Shown: piece after piece, positions 50,428 through 60,004 of the stretch
Layout: each line of letters begins with the position of its first letter
How positions within the stretch are numbered: position 1 is the first letter of the stretch
Origin: Streptomyces sp. LUP30
GTDB taxonomy: Bacteria > Actinomycetota > Actinomycetes > Streptomycetales > Streptomycetaceae
Direction: 5' to 3'
NCBI RefSeq assembly: GCF_001746365.1
Contig: NZ_MJAJ01000042.1
Location: 1-64,000 of the forward strand
Length of the DNA stretch: 64,000 nucleotides
Notes under the pieces: model-generated
Seen by the model: the letters and a program-made list of their open reading frames with translations, nothing else
Databases searched by the model: none
Told to the model about the DNA's origin: nothing
Position numbers and translations under genes: made by a program

Positions 50428-51807
50428 ATGGATCTCGGCGTCCGCTGGAAACTGCACGGCGACGGACGTACCCCAGCGCCCGGCGCGGTGGTCCGCCCCG
50501 ACGAACGGCTGTCCTGGCCGCGTACGTTCGGCCTGGGCGCCCAGCACGTGGTGGCCATGTTCGGGGCGAGTTTCGTGGCGCCGGTCCTCATGGGACTGGA
50601 CCCCAACCTCGCCATCATGATGTCCGGCGTCGCGACCGTCGTCTTCCTGCTCGCGACCCGCGGCCGGGTGCCCAGCTATCTCGGGTGCTCGCTGTCCTTC
50701 GTGGGCGTGGCGGCGGTCATCCGGGCACAGGGCGGGACGAGCGCCACGGTCACCGGAGCCGTCTTCGTCGTCGGGGCCGCGCTGTTCGCCGCCGGGCTGG
50801 CCGTGCAGCGGTTCGGGGCGCGGATCATCCACGCCGCGATGCCGCCGATCGTGACGGGCGCCGTGGTGATGCTGATCGGCTTCAACCTCGCCCCGGTCAC
50901 CGCCTCGACCTACTGGCCGCAGGACCAGTGGACCGCGCTGCTGGTGATGGCGTTCACCGCCGCGGCCGTGGTCTGTCTGCGCGGGTTCTGGTCGCGCATC
51001 GCCATCTTCCTCGGGCTCGTGCTCGGCTATGCCGTCTCCTGGGCCTTCGACCGGATCTTCGGCCGCATCCACTCCGCCGACGCGAGCGGCAGGGTCACCG
51101 ACCACTGGCGGCTCGACCTGTCCGGTGTCGGTCACGCCGACTGGATCGGCCTGCCGTCCTTCCACGGCCCGTCCTTCGACTGGTCGGCGGTTCTGGTGGC
51201 CCTGCCGGTCGTCATCGCGCTGGTCGCGGAGAACGCCGGGCACGTCAAGGCGGTCGGCGAGATGACCGGCGAGAACCTGGACGACCGGCTCGGCACGGCG
51301 ATCTCCGCCGACGGCGTCGGCTCGATGCTGTCCACCGCCCTGGGCGGCCCGCCCAACACGACCTACTCCGAGAACATCGGCGTGATGGCCGCGACCCGCG
51401 TCTACTCGACGGCCGCCTACTGGGCCGCCGCAGGCTTCGCCCTCCTGTTCGGCCTGTGCCCGAAGTTCGGCGCGATCGTCGCCGCGATCCCCGGCGGCGT
51501 CCTCGGCGGGATCACCGTCATCCTGTACGGCATGATCGGCCTGCTCGGCGCGCAGATCTGGCTCAACGCCGGCGTCGACCTGCGCAACCCGCTGAACCTG
51601 GTGCCGGCCGCGGCGGGCATCATCATCGGCGTCGGCAACGTGACGATGAAGTTCACCGACACGTTCTCGCTGAGCGGCATCGCGCTCGGCACCGTCGTCG
51701 TCATCACCGGCTACCACGCGCTGCGCGCGTTCGCGCCCGCCCATCTCACGACGCCGCGGCCGCTGCTGGACGAGGGCACCAGCAGCTACGACGACGCGGG
51801 CGCATAG
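50428..51807 (+). CDS. NCS2 family uracil/xanthine permease
   Basis: 459 aa. TFGLGAQHVVAMFGASFVAP is the NCS2 QH motif. VVIALVAENAGHVKAVGEMT carries the conserved Glu (AEN) of the UraA-type substrate site, and STALGGPPNTTYSENIGVMA the NTTxxEN signature. About 12-14 membrane segments are present. This matches UraA/PyrP-like uracil:proton symporters more than xanthine carriers. No pyrimidine gene is adjacent; it appears to be single-gene. Confidence 0.93.
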   Translation: MDLGVRWKLHGDGRTPAPGAVVRPDERLSWPRTFGLGAQHVVAMFGASFVAPVLMGLDPNLAIMMSGVATVVFLLATRGRVPSYLGCSLSFVGVAAVIRAQGGTSATVTGAVFVVGAALFAAGLAVQRFGARIIHAAMPPIVTGAVVMLIGFNLAPVTASTYWPQDQWTALLVMAFTAAAVVCLRGFWSRIAIFLGLVLGYAVSWAFDRIFGRIHSADASGRVTDHWRLDLSGVGHADWIGLPSFHGPSFDWSAVLVALPVVIALVAENAGHVKAVGEMTGENLDDRLGTAISADGVGSMLSTALGGPPNTTYSENIGVMAATRVYSTAAYWAAAGFALLFGLCPKFGAIVAAIPGGVLGGITVILYGMIGLLGAQIWLNAGVDLRNPLNLVPAAAGIIIGVGNVTMKFTDTFSLSGIALGTVVVITGYHALRAFAPAHLTTPRPLLDEGTSSYDDAGA

Positions 51808-51915
51808 GCGCACGGCGGGCCGAACCCGCCCGGCACTGCGGGCTCGTTCCCCCGTTCCGGGGAAGCGCCGGGCTCGCCGACCCGCGGGGCCGCCCAGGGC
51901 TGCGACCCTGCCCCC

Positions 51916-52638
51916 ATGCCGCAATGCGAACAGTTCACCGCGCCCGTCGAGCCGGACGCCGACACGGCGGGCCCGCCCGGCGCGAACGTCGACGACGTGC
52001 TCGCCCGGATGCGCGCCCTCGACGCGACCCTGCCCGCCCACGACGGGGTCGCGGTCTTCAACCGCGTCTACCTGGCGGTGACCCAGGAGGTGGCCCGGCG
52101 CATCGACAGGGGCCGGTTCCCCGACCCGCGCGCCGCGATCACGCTGGACGTACGGTTCGCGCAGCGCTACCTGGACGCCGTCGACCCGGTGACGTCGGAC
52201 CGGCGCGCACCCGCCTGCTGGCGTCCGCTGCTGCAGTTCCGCCGCCATCCCGGCGTACGGCCGCTGCAGTTCGCGCTCGCGGGCGTCAACGCGCACATCG
52301 GGCACGACCTCGCGCTCGCCGTCGTGGACGCCTGTCACAGCCTCGGCTGCGAACCGGCCGAGCTGGAGGACGAGTTCGACCGGGTGGGCGATCTCCTCGT
52401 CTCGCTGGAGGAGCGCGTCCGCGAGGACCTGATGCCGGGCCCGGACCTGTTGCAGATCGCCGATCCCCTCACCCACCTGCTCGGCTCCTGGAGCCTGGAG
52501 CGCGCCCGGGACGCCACCTGGACGGCGGCCCGGGCCCTGTGGGCGCTGCGCCGGCTCCCGGACGTGGCCCAGGAGTTCACCGAGCGGCTCGACACGGCCG
52601 TCGGCTTCGCGGGACGGATGATGCTCACCCCGCTCTGA
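51916..52638 (+). CDS. DUF5995 family protein
   Basis: 240 aa, soluble, no signal peptide. It matches the actinobacterial DUF5995 pattern: VDDVLARMRALDATLPAHDG, VAVFNRVYLAVTQEVARRID, LDVRFAQRYLDAVD, FALAGVNAHIGHDLALAVVD. The conserved NxHIxHDL histidines could bind a metal and act in catalysis. Function is unknown. Start ATG 51916 lies after a GC-rich leader without a strong ribosome site. Confidence 0.85.
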   Translation: MPQCEQFTAPVEPDADTAGPPGANVDDVLARMRALDATLPAHDGVAVFNRVYLAVTQEVARRIDRGRFPDPRAAITLDVRFAQRYLDAVDPVTSDRRAPACWRPLLQFRRHPGVRPLQFALAGVNAHIGHDLALAVVDACHSLGCEPAELEDEFDRVGDLLVSLEERVREDLMPGPDLLQIADPLTHLLGSWSLERARDATWTAARALWALRRLPDVAQEFTERLDTAVGFAGRMMLTPL

Positions 52639-52657
52639 GGTTTCGGGAAAGGGGACC

Positions 52658-54370
52658 TCAGTCCTCCGGCAGCTCCACGGGAGCGATCTCGTCGTACACG
52701 TCGCCGGGACCGGGGTTGGTCGCGTCGGTCGACCCGCCGAAGTGGTGCATCACGCCCCAGACCGCGTTCAGCGCGGTCTGGACCGCGCCCTCGGCCCAGC
52801 CGGCCGTCCAGGAGATGTCGTCGCCGGCCAGGAAGATGCCCCGCTTGTCCTCGGGCAGACGGTCCTGCATGAAGTGCGTGAACAGGCGGCGCTGGTAGCG
52901 GTAGTGGCCGGGCAGGTTCGCCTTGAACGCCCCCATGAAGTAGGGCTCGTTCTCCCAGGAGACCGTCACCGGGTTGCCGATGACGTGCTTCCTGATGTCG
53001 ACGTTCGGATAGATCTCGCCGAGCGACTTCAGCATGACCTCCATCCGCTCGTTCGCCGACAGCGGCAGCCACTTCAGGCTGTCGTCGCACCAGGTGTAGG
53101 ACAGGCAGATGACGGCGGGCTTGTCGGGGCCGTCGTCGAGCAGGTACGTCCCGCGCGTCATGCGGTCGGTGAGCGTCATCGACATGACGTCCCGGCCGGT
53201 CGGGTTTCCCTGGTCGTCGACGGCCTTGTCCCGCCAGAAGGGCCGGTCCACCGGCACGAACAGCTTCGAGGACTCCATGTAGTGCGTGCGCTCGATGGCG
53301 GTCCAGTGGTCGATCGGGAAGAGCGAGTCGTCACAGGCGATCTTCGACAGCAGCATCCAGGACTGGGCGGTGAAGATCGCCGCCCGGTAGGTGCGGATGT
53401 CACCGGCCGCGTCCGTCACCGTGATCCGGTTGCCGGCGGTGCGGTGCAGCCGGGTCACGGCCGGGCGCGGCTCGCCGCCCTCGTGCAGGCTCGCCAGCGA
53501 GGTGCCGTACGCCCAGTGGACGATCTTCTGCGGCTCGCGCTCCCAGAGCCGCAGCGGAAGCTGCTGGCTGCCGCCCACGATCCCGCGGTGGTGGTCGTCG
53601 GCCTCCGTGTAGACGACCCGCAGGATCTCCAGGATGGAGTTCGGGAAGTCGGTGTCCCAGCCGCCCGTGCCGAAACCGACCTGGCCGAAGATCTCGCGGT
53701 GGCGGAAGGACCGGAACGCCTCGGAGTCGCAGAGGAAGCCGTAGAAGGTCTGGTTGTCGAGCTTCTCGACGAGCTTCGCCCAGATCTCCCGGATGCGCGG
53801 CACATCGCGCTCGCGCATGGCCTGGTTCATGTCGGAGAAGTCCGCCCCCTCCTCCAGGCACTTGTTCCAGGCGGCCGCGACATCGCGGTAGACCTGCGGA
53901 AGGTCGTCGACCGTCTCGGCGTAGTGGGACTCGCCCTTGAGGTCGACGACCGTCGAAGGCGTCGCCTCGGCGAGGGGGTTGGGGAACGGCTCGGTCCGCA
54001 GGCCCACCAGGTCGATGTAGTGCTGCAGCGCCGTGGAGGACGGCGGGAAGCGCATCGCGCCCATCTCGGCGATGAGGGAGGGGTCGCAGCCGTCGAAGCC
54101 CACGGTGCGCAGCCGCCCGCCGATCCTGTCGGCCTCGTAGACGACCGGCTTGAGGCCCATCTTCATCAGCTCGTAGGCGGCCACGATGCCCGACAGTCCG
54201 CCGCCGATGACGGCGACCTCGGCGCCGTGCTCGGTCGCGGGGATCTGGCCGAGGCCCGCCGGATGGGCGAGGAAGTCGTCGTACGCGTACGGGAAGTCCG
54301 GGCCGAACATGGTGATCGGCGGCTGCTGCTCGTCTGCGTGCTCGACGGCGTTGGGCACGGTGGACGTCAT
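52658..54370 (-). CDS. davB: L-lysine 2-monooxygenase (FAD-dependent)
   Basis: 570 aa from ATG 54370. ITMFGPDFPYAYDDFLAHPA and AEVAVIGGGLSGIVAAYELM (dinucleotide motif GGGLSG at residues 56-61) lead into the flavin amine-oxidase fold. REIFGQVGFGTGGWDTDFPN, MTLTDRMTRGTYLLDDGPDK, NPVTVSWENEPYFMGAFKAN and GIFLAGDDISWTAGWAEGAV follow. From memory these match Pseudomonas DavB closely through the whole length. DavB converts L-lysine to 5-aminovaleramide with O2. davA is 53 bp upstream on the same strand, giving the first two steps of the 5-aminovalerate pathway. davT/davD are not in the window. Confidence 0.88.
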   Translation of the reverse strand: MTSTVPNAVEHADEQQPPITMFGPDFPYAYDDFLAHPAGLGQIPATEHGAEVAVIGGGLSGIVAAYELMKMGLKPVVYEADRIGGRLRTVGFDGCDPSLIAEMGAMRFPPSSTALQHYIDLVGLRTEPFPNPLAEATPSTVVDLKGESHYAETVDDLPQVYRDVAAAWNKCLEEGADFSDMNQAMRERDVPRIREIWAKLVEKLDNQTFYGFLCDSEAFRSFRHREIFGQVGFGTGGWDTDFPNSILEILRVVYTEADDHHRGIVGGSQQLPLRLWEREPQKIVHWAYGTSLASLHEGGEPRPAVTRLHRTAGNRITVTDAAGDIRTYRAAIFTAQSWMLLSKIACDDSLFPIDHWTAIERTHYMESSKLFVPVDRPFWRDKAVDDQGNPTGRDVMSMTLTDRMTRGTYLLDDGPDKPAVICLSYTWCDDSLKWLPLSANERMEVMLKSLGEIYPNVDIRKHVIGNPVTVSWENEPYFMGAFKANLPGHYRYQRRLFTHFMQDRLPEDKRGIFLAGDDISWTAGWAEGAVQTALNAVWGVMHHFGGSTDATNPGPGDVYDEIAPVELPED

Positions 54371-54423
54371 GGGGTGCGGACTCCTTGCGGCGAAGACGAA
54401 CGGACTCGAAGGACGACGGGGCT

Positions 54424-55212
54424 TCAGACCAGGGACCCGTACAGGCCGGGGCGGCGGTCGTGCAGATACGGGTTGGCCGCTCGGGACGCCGCGAGGGCGA
54501 CGGGGTCGACGTCGGCGAACACCAGTTCCTCGTCCCGTCCTGCGCGGGCCCGGACCACCCCGTCGGGCCCCGCCAGAGCGGACAGTCCGACGAACTCGAA
54601 CTCCCCCTCCCGCCCGGCCCGGTTCACGTAGGCGACGTACATCTGGTTCTCGAAGGCGCGCACCGGGATCATCGACTCGGCCACGAACTGGAAGGGGTGC
54701 ATCTGCGCGGTCGGCACGACGAGCAGGTCGGTGCCGGCCAGGGCGTGGGCGCGGACGTTCTCCGGGAACTCGACGTCGTAGCAGATCATCAGGCCGACGG
54801 TGAGACCGTTCAGCTCGGCCTGGACCACCGGCTGCCCGCCCGGGCGGAAGTGGTCCCGCTCGAAGCAGCCGAAGAGGTGGGTCTTGCGGTAGTTCGCGAG
54901 CCGGACGCCCTCGGCGGAGATCAGCTGCGCGGAGTTGAGGACCGTCTCGCCGTCCCGCTCGGGGTAGCCGTAGGCGATCGCGACCCCGTGTCGCGTGGCG
55001 AGCTCGGCGATCGCGTCCGCGGAGTCGCCGTCGGCGGGCTCGGCGAGCCGGGCGATGTCGTCGCCGATCGCGTACCCCGTGAGGAACAGCTCCGGCGCCA
55101 CCAGCAGCGCGGCGCCCGCGGCGGCGGCCCGCTCCGCGGCCTCGTCGAGCACCTTGAGGTTCTCGACGACGGATCCGGGACGGCCGGAGCTCTGGAGCAG
55201 GGCGGTGCGCAT
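54424..55212 (-). CDS. davA: 5-aminovaleramidase (carbon-nitrogen hydrolase)
   Basis: 262 aa of the nitrilase superfamily with its Glu-Lys-Cys triad visible: E41 (LLVAPELFLTGYAIG), K110 (NYRKTHLFGCFERDHFRPGG) and C144 (GLMICYDVEFPENVRAHAL). Size and motifs agree with DavA, which hydrolyses 5-aminovaleramide to 5-aminovalerate. Pairing with the DavB-like gene 53 bp downstream makes this reading stronger than a generic amidase call. First gene of the davA-davB pair. Confidence 0.88.
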   Translation of the reverse strand: MRTALLQSSGRPGSVVENLKVLDEAAERAAAAGAALLVAPELFLTGYAIGDDIARLAEPADGDSADAIAELATRHGVAIAYGYPERDGETVLNSAQLISAEGVRLANYRKTHLFGCFERDHFRPGGQPVVQAELNGLTVGLMICYDVEFPENVRAHALAGTDLLVVPTAQMHPFQFVAESMIPVRAFENQMYVAYVNRAGREGEFEFVGLSALAGPDGVVRARAGRDEELVFADVDPVALAASRAANPYLHDRRPGLYGSLV

Positions 55213-55399
55213 GCGTGATCCTCACCGGGTACGAGGGGGGCGGGCGGCCGTCGCCGGAGGCCTCTGTGGAGGCGTTGCGGGGGCCAGATAGACGGTACGG
55301 TCGGCCGCGCGGGCCGGACAAGAAGCAGCCGTTGCGCACCGGTGAGCGGATCGTTGCGTGCACGGGGGGCGCGACGGCGATTCGTTGCGTGGCGCGTGC

Positions 55400-56509
55400 T
55401 CACCGCTTCCTCCCCCGGGCCGCCGCCAGGGCCACGGCCAGGGCCGTCGTCAGGTACGGCACCGCGCACAGGGCGAACGCGGCGCCGTGCCCGAAGGCCG
55501 ACCCGAGGAGCCCGTACGCGCCGTACACCGCGATGGTCACCAGCTCGGTGCCCAGGCCCGCGACCGAGGTCAGGGTGGCCCGGCCGGCGCCCTCGATGCG
55601 GCGCTGGAGCCGGACGTCCGCCAGGACCGTCGCGAGCTGGAAGCCGCCGAAGGCGAGGGCGACGAGGGCGATTCCCGCGGGTCTTCCCATGAGGGCGCCG
55701 GCCGCCAGGGCGAGCGCCGCGCCCGTGAGGAGCGCCGCGAGTCCGGCGCGGCCCAGCCGTTCCGCCGCGCCGGACAGCAGGCTGCCGGCCGTGACGCCGG
55801 CCCAGATCAGCACGAGGAGGTAGGGGACGTCGGCGTCGGGGACGCCGGTCTCCCCGACCAGCAGCGGGGTGTACTCGTCGAGGGCGCCCCACACCGCGGT
55901 GACGGCCGGCACGAGCAGCAGGGCGCCGAGGACCGAACGGTCCCGGCGGACGTCGGCGAACCCGGTGCGCAGGGTGGCGGCCCAGCCGTCCTCGGACGGG
56001 GCGGCCGGGGCGCGGTGCTCGGGGAAGCGGGTCGCGGCCGCGGCGCAGAGCAGGCTCGCCAGCACGCTGGCCGCGCCGACGGCCCGGTAGCCGCCCGCCG
56101 AGAGCACCGGCCCGGCCAGTGCCGTAGCCGCCATCACGGCCGCCTGGCCCAGCGCATGGGCGCGGCCCATCACCCGGGCGTACCGGTCCGCGGCGCCGGC
56201 CCGTTCCAGCTCCTCGTAGACCAGCGCCTCCAGCGCACCGGAACCCAGCGCGCCGCGCGCCCCCCACAGGACGAATCCGGCCGCGAAGGCCCAGTACGAC
56301 GGGAACAGCACCCACAGGGCGAAGCCGGCCGCGCCCAGCAGGGGGCCGATCCACAGCAGCATCCGCCGGGACACGGCGTCGGCCCAGGCCCCGGAGGGAA
56401 CCTCCAGCAGGACGCCGGTCAGCGACCACAGGACGAAGAGGGAGGAGATCCGTGCGACGGACAGCCCGCTGTCCGCGAACAGCAGCACGTACACCGGGTA
56501 GAGCAGCAC
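55400..56509 (-). CDS. MFS transporter with uncertain N-terminus
   Basis: 369 aa from GTG 56509, but the first membrane helix appears cut. In-frame bases upstream encode TAALYAYAFLDEFVLLYPVY, which looks like genuine TM1, yet no ATG, GTG or TTG precedes it before an in-frame TGA at 56579-56581. An ATG at 56596 in the same frame would be separated from the body by that TGA after only five codons. The body has about 11 membrane segments, with VLLEVPSGAWADAVSRRMLL as loop 2-3 signature. It could be a CTG-started, frame-damaged or decaying gene. Substrate unknown. Confidence 0.75.
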   Translation of the reverse strand: MLLYPVYVLLFADSGLSVARISSLFVLWSLTGVLLEVPSGAWADAVSRRMLLWIGPLLGAAGFALWVLFPSYWAFAAGFVLWGARGALGSGALEALVYEELERAGAADRYARVMGRAHALGQAAVMAATALAGPVLSAGGYRAVGAASVLASLLCAAAATRFPEHRAPAAPSEDGWAATLRTGFADVRRDRSVLGALLLVPAVTAVWGALDEYTPLLVGETGVPDADVPYLLVLIWAGVTAGSLLSGAAERLGRAGLAALLTGAALALAAGALMGRPAGIALVALAFGGFQLATVLADVRLQRRIEGAGRATLTSVAGLGTELVTIAVYGAYGLLGSAFGHGAAFALCAVPYLTTALAVALAAARGRKR

Positions 56510-56615
56510 GAACTCGTCGAGGAACGCGTACGCGTAGAGCGCGGCGGTCAGTCGACGGACGCCGGAGCCGGTCGAGGATCAATGTCGCCAGGTCATGGCA
56601 CCGATGGTAGCCGGG

Positions 56616-58079
56616 TCAGGCCCCGCCGCCCACCGGTTTCCCGGCCAGCGCGAAGGTGGTGATCACCGCCGCGTGGTCGGAGGGCCACTCGTTGTCCTCG
56701 ACGTCCGGCCAGGGCCGGGGGCGGCCGGTGACATGGGTGCGGGAGTCGAGCACCCTGAGGCCCCGGTGGAGCACGAAGTCGATCCGGTCCTGCGGTTCGG
56801 GGCGCCCGCTGCCGTCCTCGTGCTCGGTGTGGACCGGCGACCAGGTGTGCCCGGGCTCGCGTACGGGATCGGGGTGCGCCTCGCGATAGGAGTCGGCGAA
56901 GCCGGCCTCCTCGGCGGCCCGCGTCACCGGCCACGCGACGTCCGGCCGGTCCAGGTGGGAGGGGCTGTTGAAGTCGCCGACGAGGACGACCGGCACGCCC
57001 GGCGCCGCTCCGATCCGCCGCAGGGCGTCCCGCAGCCGGGCGAGCCGCACCCCCTCGTGGGCGATCAGGGCGTCCGCGGTGAGCCCGTCGAAGGCGGACT
57101 CGTAGGGCCCGTACGGCGCGCAGTCCAGGTGGGCCGTCCACACGTCGACCTCGTGTCCGCCCACCTCGATCCGGACGCCGGCCGCGCCGTAGAAGCCCAC
57201 GCCGGGGTCGCCGAGGGCGGCCGTGATCGGGTGGCGGCTGATGATCCCGAGGTTGTCCCCGGCCCGGTGGTGGTGCCAGCCGAGGGCCTCGGCGAGCTCC
57301 TCGGCCGCGACGCCGTACGTCTCCTGGAGGCCGACCACGTCCACGTCGGTCTCGGTGAGGATCTTGAGCTGTTTGGCCCGGTGGTCGCGGACCTCGGTGC
57401 CGCCGTGCCAGAGGTTCCAGCTCATGACGCGGAGCCGGTGCGGCATCAGGGAGCGCAGCCGCTGCGGGGTGACCCGGTCCAGGCCGGCCACCACGGTCCG
57501 GCCGGGCGCCGTTCCGATCGGCGCGAGCGACGGCACCGCGAGCACCGTGCACCCGGCGGCCTCGGCGGAGGACACCCCGGTCTCGGTGTCCTCGACGGCC
57601 ACACAGGCCGCCGGGTCGACGCCGAGGGCCCGGCAGGCGGCGAGGTAGGGGTCGGGGGCGGGCTTGGTGTGCTCGGTGTCGTCGGCGGTGACGGTGACGG
57701 CGAAGCGGCTCGCGCCGAGCGCGTCGAGCACGGTGTCGGCGACCGCCCGGGGCGACGCGGTCACCAGCGCCGTCGGCACACGCTCCCGGGCCAGGGCGTC
57801 GAGCAGGGCGAGCGCGCCGGGGCGCGGCACGATCCCGGTGCGGACACGGTCCGCGAAGTCCCGGTGCAGCGCATCGGCGAGCTCCGGGGCGGGGCGGCCG
57901 GTGGCGGCGGCCAGCCAGTGCGCGGTGTGCTCGACGGGACGGCCGAGCACCTCCGGCCGGTCCGCCTCGGTCAGGGGTCGGCCGGCCGCCTCCTCCACCG
58001 CCTCCCACCACAGCCGCTCGGTGTCGACGAGCGTGCCGTCCATGTCGAACAGGACGGCCTGAAGGGGGAGTTGCGTCAC
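56616..58079 (-). CDS. Fusion of HAD phosphatase and EEP (DNase I-like) hydrolase
   Basis: 487 aa from GTG 58079 with AGAGG upstream. Residues 1-205 form a HAD phosphatase like beta-phosphoglucomutase/GPH: motif I FDMDGTLVDTE (D12, D14), T107/S109, K139, and motif IV VEDTETG (E163, D164). Residues 216-480 form an endonuclease/exonuclease/phosphatase domain with all catalytic motifs: N222 (SWNLW), E253 (GLQE), H317 (TAHLD), D369-N371 (GDFN), D434 (RIDFV) and SDH 467-469. No stop or frame change separates them. No signal peptide, so cytosolic. It ends the ABC importer operon (23 bp after the ATPase gene), suggesting stepwise cleavage of an imported phosphodiester or phosphoester. Substrate unknown. 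Confidence 0.85.
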   Translation of the reverse strand: MTQLPLQAVLFDMDGTLVDTERLWWEAVEEAAGRPLTEADRPEVLGRPVEHTAHWLAAATGRPAPELADALHRDFADRVRTGIVPRPGALALLDALARERVPTALVTASPRAVADTVLDALGASRFAVTVTADDTEHTKPAPDPYLAACRALGVDPAACVAVEDTETGVSSAEAAGCTVLAVPSLAPIGTAPGRTVVAGLDRVTPQRLRSLMPHRLRVMSWNLWHGGTEVRDHRAKQLKILTETDVDVVGLQETYGVAAEELAEALGWHHHRAGDNLGIISRHPITAALGDPGVGFYGAAGVRIEVGGHEVDVWTAHLDCAPYGPYESAFDGLTADALIAHEGVRLARLRDALRRIGAAPGVPVVLVGDFNSPSHLDRPDVAWPVTRAAEEAGFADSYREAHPDPVREPGHTWSPVHTEHEDGSGRPEPQDRIDFVLHRGLRVLDSRTHVTGRPRPWPDVEDNEWPSDHAAVITTFALAGKPVGGGA

Positions 58080-58102
58080 GGTTGCCTCTTTCGGTGGGGG
58101 GA

Positions 58103-59188
58103 TCAGGAAGTGCGTTCGGTGACGAGCACCGGGCGGTCGGGCAGCGACACGTCCACCGCGGCGCCCGCGGTGAGGGCGGCGGCCTCGTGCGCGGGCAGGT
58201 CGGCCTTGACCTCGGCGCCGTCGGCGAGCCGGACCGTGACCCGGACGGCCGCGCCCAGGAAGGAGGTGGCCACCACGCGCGCGTCCCCGCCGTCCGCGGC
58301 CCGCACCCGTACGGCCTCCGGCCGCACCAGGACGTCCACCTCGGTCGCCGCGGGGATCCTGCCGTCGACGGGCAGCCGGCGGCCGAGCACGTCGACGGTC
58401 CCGGCGTCGAGGTGTCCCGGGATCCGGCTCGTCGTGCCCACGAACTCCGCGACGAAGGCCGTCGCGGGCCGGCCGTACAACTCGGCCGGAGCGGCGCACT
58501 GTTCGAGCCGTCCGGCGTGCATGACGGCGACCCGGTCCGCCATGGACAGGGCCTCTTCCTGATCGTGGGTGACGAACAGCGTGGTGATGCCGAGCTCCTG
58601 CTGCAGCCGACGGATCTCCTCGCGCAGGGTCAGCCGCACCTTCGCGTCGAGCGCGGAGAGCGGCTCGTCCAGGAGCAGCACGCGTGGGCGCAGGGCGAGG
58701 GCGCGGGCCAGGGCGACCCGCTGCTGCTGACCGCCGGAGAGCTGGTGGGGGAAGCGCGCGCCCTTGTCGGCGAGGCCCACCAGGTCCAGCAACTCGGCTG
58801 CCCGAGAACGCCGTCGGGCGGTGCGCACCTTGCGCATGCGCAGCCCGAAGGCCACGTTGTCGAGCGCGTCGAGATGCGGGAAGAGGCTGTACGACTGGAA
58901 GACCATCCCGGCGTCCCGGCGGTGGGCCGGGACCCGGGTGACGTCCTCGCCGTCCACCAGCACCTCGCCGGAGTCGGGGTGTTCGAACCCGGCGAGCATC
59001 CGCAGCGCGGTCGTCTTGCCGCAGCCGGAGGGGCCGAGCAGGGCGAGGAGCTCACCCGGCCGGACGGTGAGGTCGAGGCCGTCGAGCGCGACGGTCGGCC
59101 CGAACGCGCGGCGCAGGCGGCGGAATTCGACGGTCGCCGCCTTCGTCGCCGGCTGCGGCGTCGTCGCTGTGTTGTCGAGCACGGTCAT
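58103..59188 (-). CDS. ABC importer ATPase (PotA/FbpC-type)
   Basis: 361 aa. LALLGPSGCGKTTALRMLAG is Walker A, HQLSGGQQQRVALARALALR the signature, VLLLDEPLSALDAKVR Walker B, and TLFVTHDQEEALSMADRVAV the H-loop. A C-terminal TOBE domain follows (PEAVRVRAADGGDARVVATS). This is the class used by iron, polyamine and 2-aminoethylphosphonate importers. It is the third transport component after two permeases; its start lies 4 bp from the permease stop. Confidence 0.95.
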   Translation of the reverse strand: MTVLDNTATTPQPATKAATVEFRRLRRAFGPTVALDGLDLTVRPGELLALLGPSGCGKTTALRMLAGFEHPDSGEVLVDGEDVTRVPAHRRDAGMVFQSYSLFPHLDALDNVAFGLRMRKVRTARRRSRAAELLDLVGLADKGARFPHQLSGGQQQRVALARALALRPRVLLLDEPLSALDAKVRLTLREEIRRLQQELGITTLFVTHDQEEALSMADRVAVMHAGRLEQCAAPAELYGRPATAFVAEFVGTTSRIPGHLDAGTVDVLGRRLPVDGRIPAATEVDVLVRPEAVRVRAADGGDARVVATSFLGAAVRVTVRLADGAEVKADLPAHEAAALTAGAAVDVSLPDRPVLVTERTS

Positions 59189-59191
59189 GGT

Positions 59192-60004
59192 TCATCCCCG
59201 GGGAGTAGGACGGGTGCGCCCGCCGAAACCGGCGAGGACGAGGAGGAGCGCCCAGGTCACGAGCAGGCTGAGCACGGACACGGCGACGGACAGCTGGGCC
59301 TGCGAACCGCTGACGTTCACGATCCAGACGGCGAACGGCTGGAAGCCGAGCAGCTGCGCCACGGTGAACTCGCCGAGCACCAGGGCGAGGGTGAGGAAGG
59401 AGGCGTTGAGCAGCGCGCCGCGCAGGTTGGGCAGGACGGCCCGGAACAGCGCCTGCGGCCAGCCCGCCCCACAGCTGCGGGCGGCCTCGACGAGGGTGCC
59501 CACGTCGACGGAGCGCAGTCCCGCGTCCAGGGCCCGGTACACGAACGGCAGGGCCATGACGACGTAGGCCAGGACGAGGACCACGGGGAAGCCGGGGTTC
59601 TGGATGGCCACGAAGGTCTGGAACAGCGGGGTGCGCGACAGCTGTTCGGGTCCCCACTTCAGGACCGTCCCGATGCCCGCGACGAACGCGATCGGCGGGA
59701 CGACCAGCGGCAGCGAGCACACCACCTCGACGACCGGCCGCAGCCGGGGCGAGCCCAGCCGCAGCGCCACCATGGCGGGCACCATCAGCAACAGGACGAC
59801 GGCGATGGTGGCGACGGCCAGTTCCAGCGAGAGCAGCAGACTGGAGCCGAAGCCGTCGGTGGAGAAGATCTGCGTGTAGGCGTCGAGGGTGACGCCCTGT
59901 CCGGGCACGTCGACGGTGAAGACGACCGACGCGGCGAGCGGCACCAGGAAGTACAGTCCGGCGAGGCCGAGGACCGCCCACCGCCACGGGTTCAGGCGAG
60001 CCAT
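59192..60004 (-). CDS. ABC importer permease 2
   Basis: 270 aa from ATG 60004, which overlaps the first permease by 13 bp. Six membrane segments are visible. The EAA-type cytoplasmic loop is VDVGTLVEAARSCGAGWPQA followed by LFRAVLPNLRGAL. It belongs to the PotC/ThiP-like permease group and pairs with permease 1 to form the membrane channel. Confidence 0.93.
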   Translation of the reverse strand: MARLNPWRWAVLGLAGLYFLVPLAASVVFTVDVPGQGVTLDAYTQIFSTDGFGSSLLLSLELAVATIAVVLLLMVPAMVALRLGSPRLRPVVEVVCSLPLVVPPIAFVAGIGTVLKWGPEQLSRTPLFQTFVAIQNPGFPVVLVLAYVVMALPFVYRALDAGLRSVDVGTLVEAARSCGAGWPQALFRAVLPNLRGALLNASFLTLALVLGEFTVAQLLGFQPFAVWIVNVSGSQAQLSVAVSVLSLLVTWALLLVLAGFGGRTRPTPRG

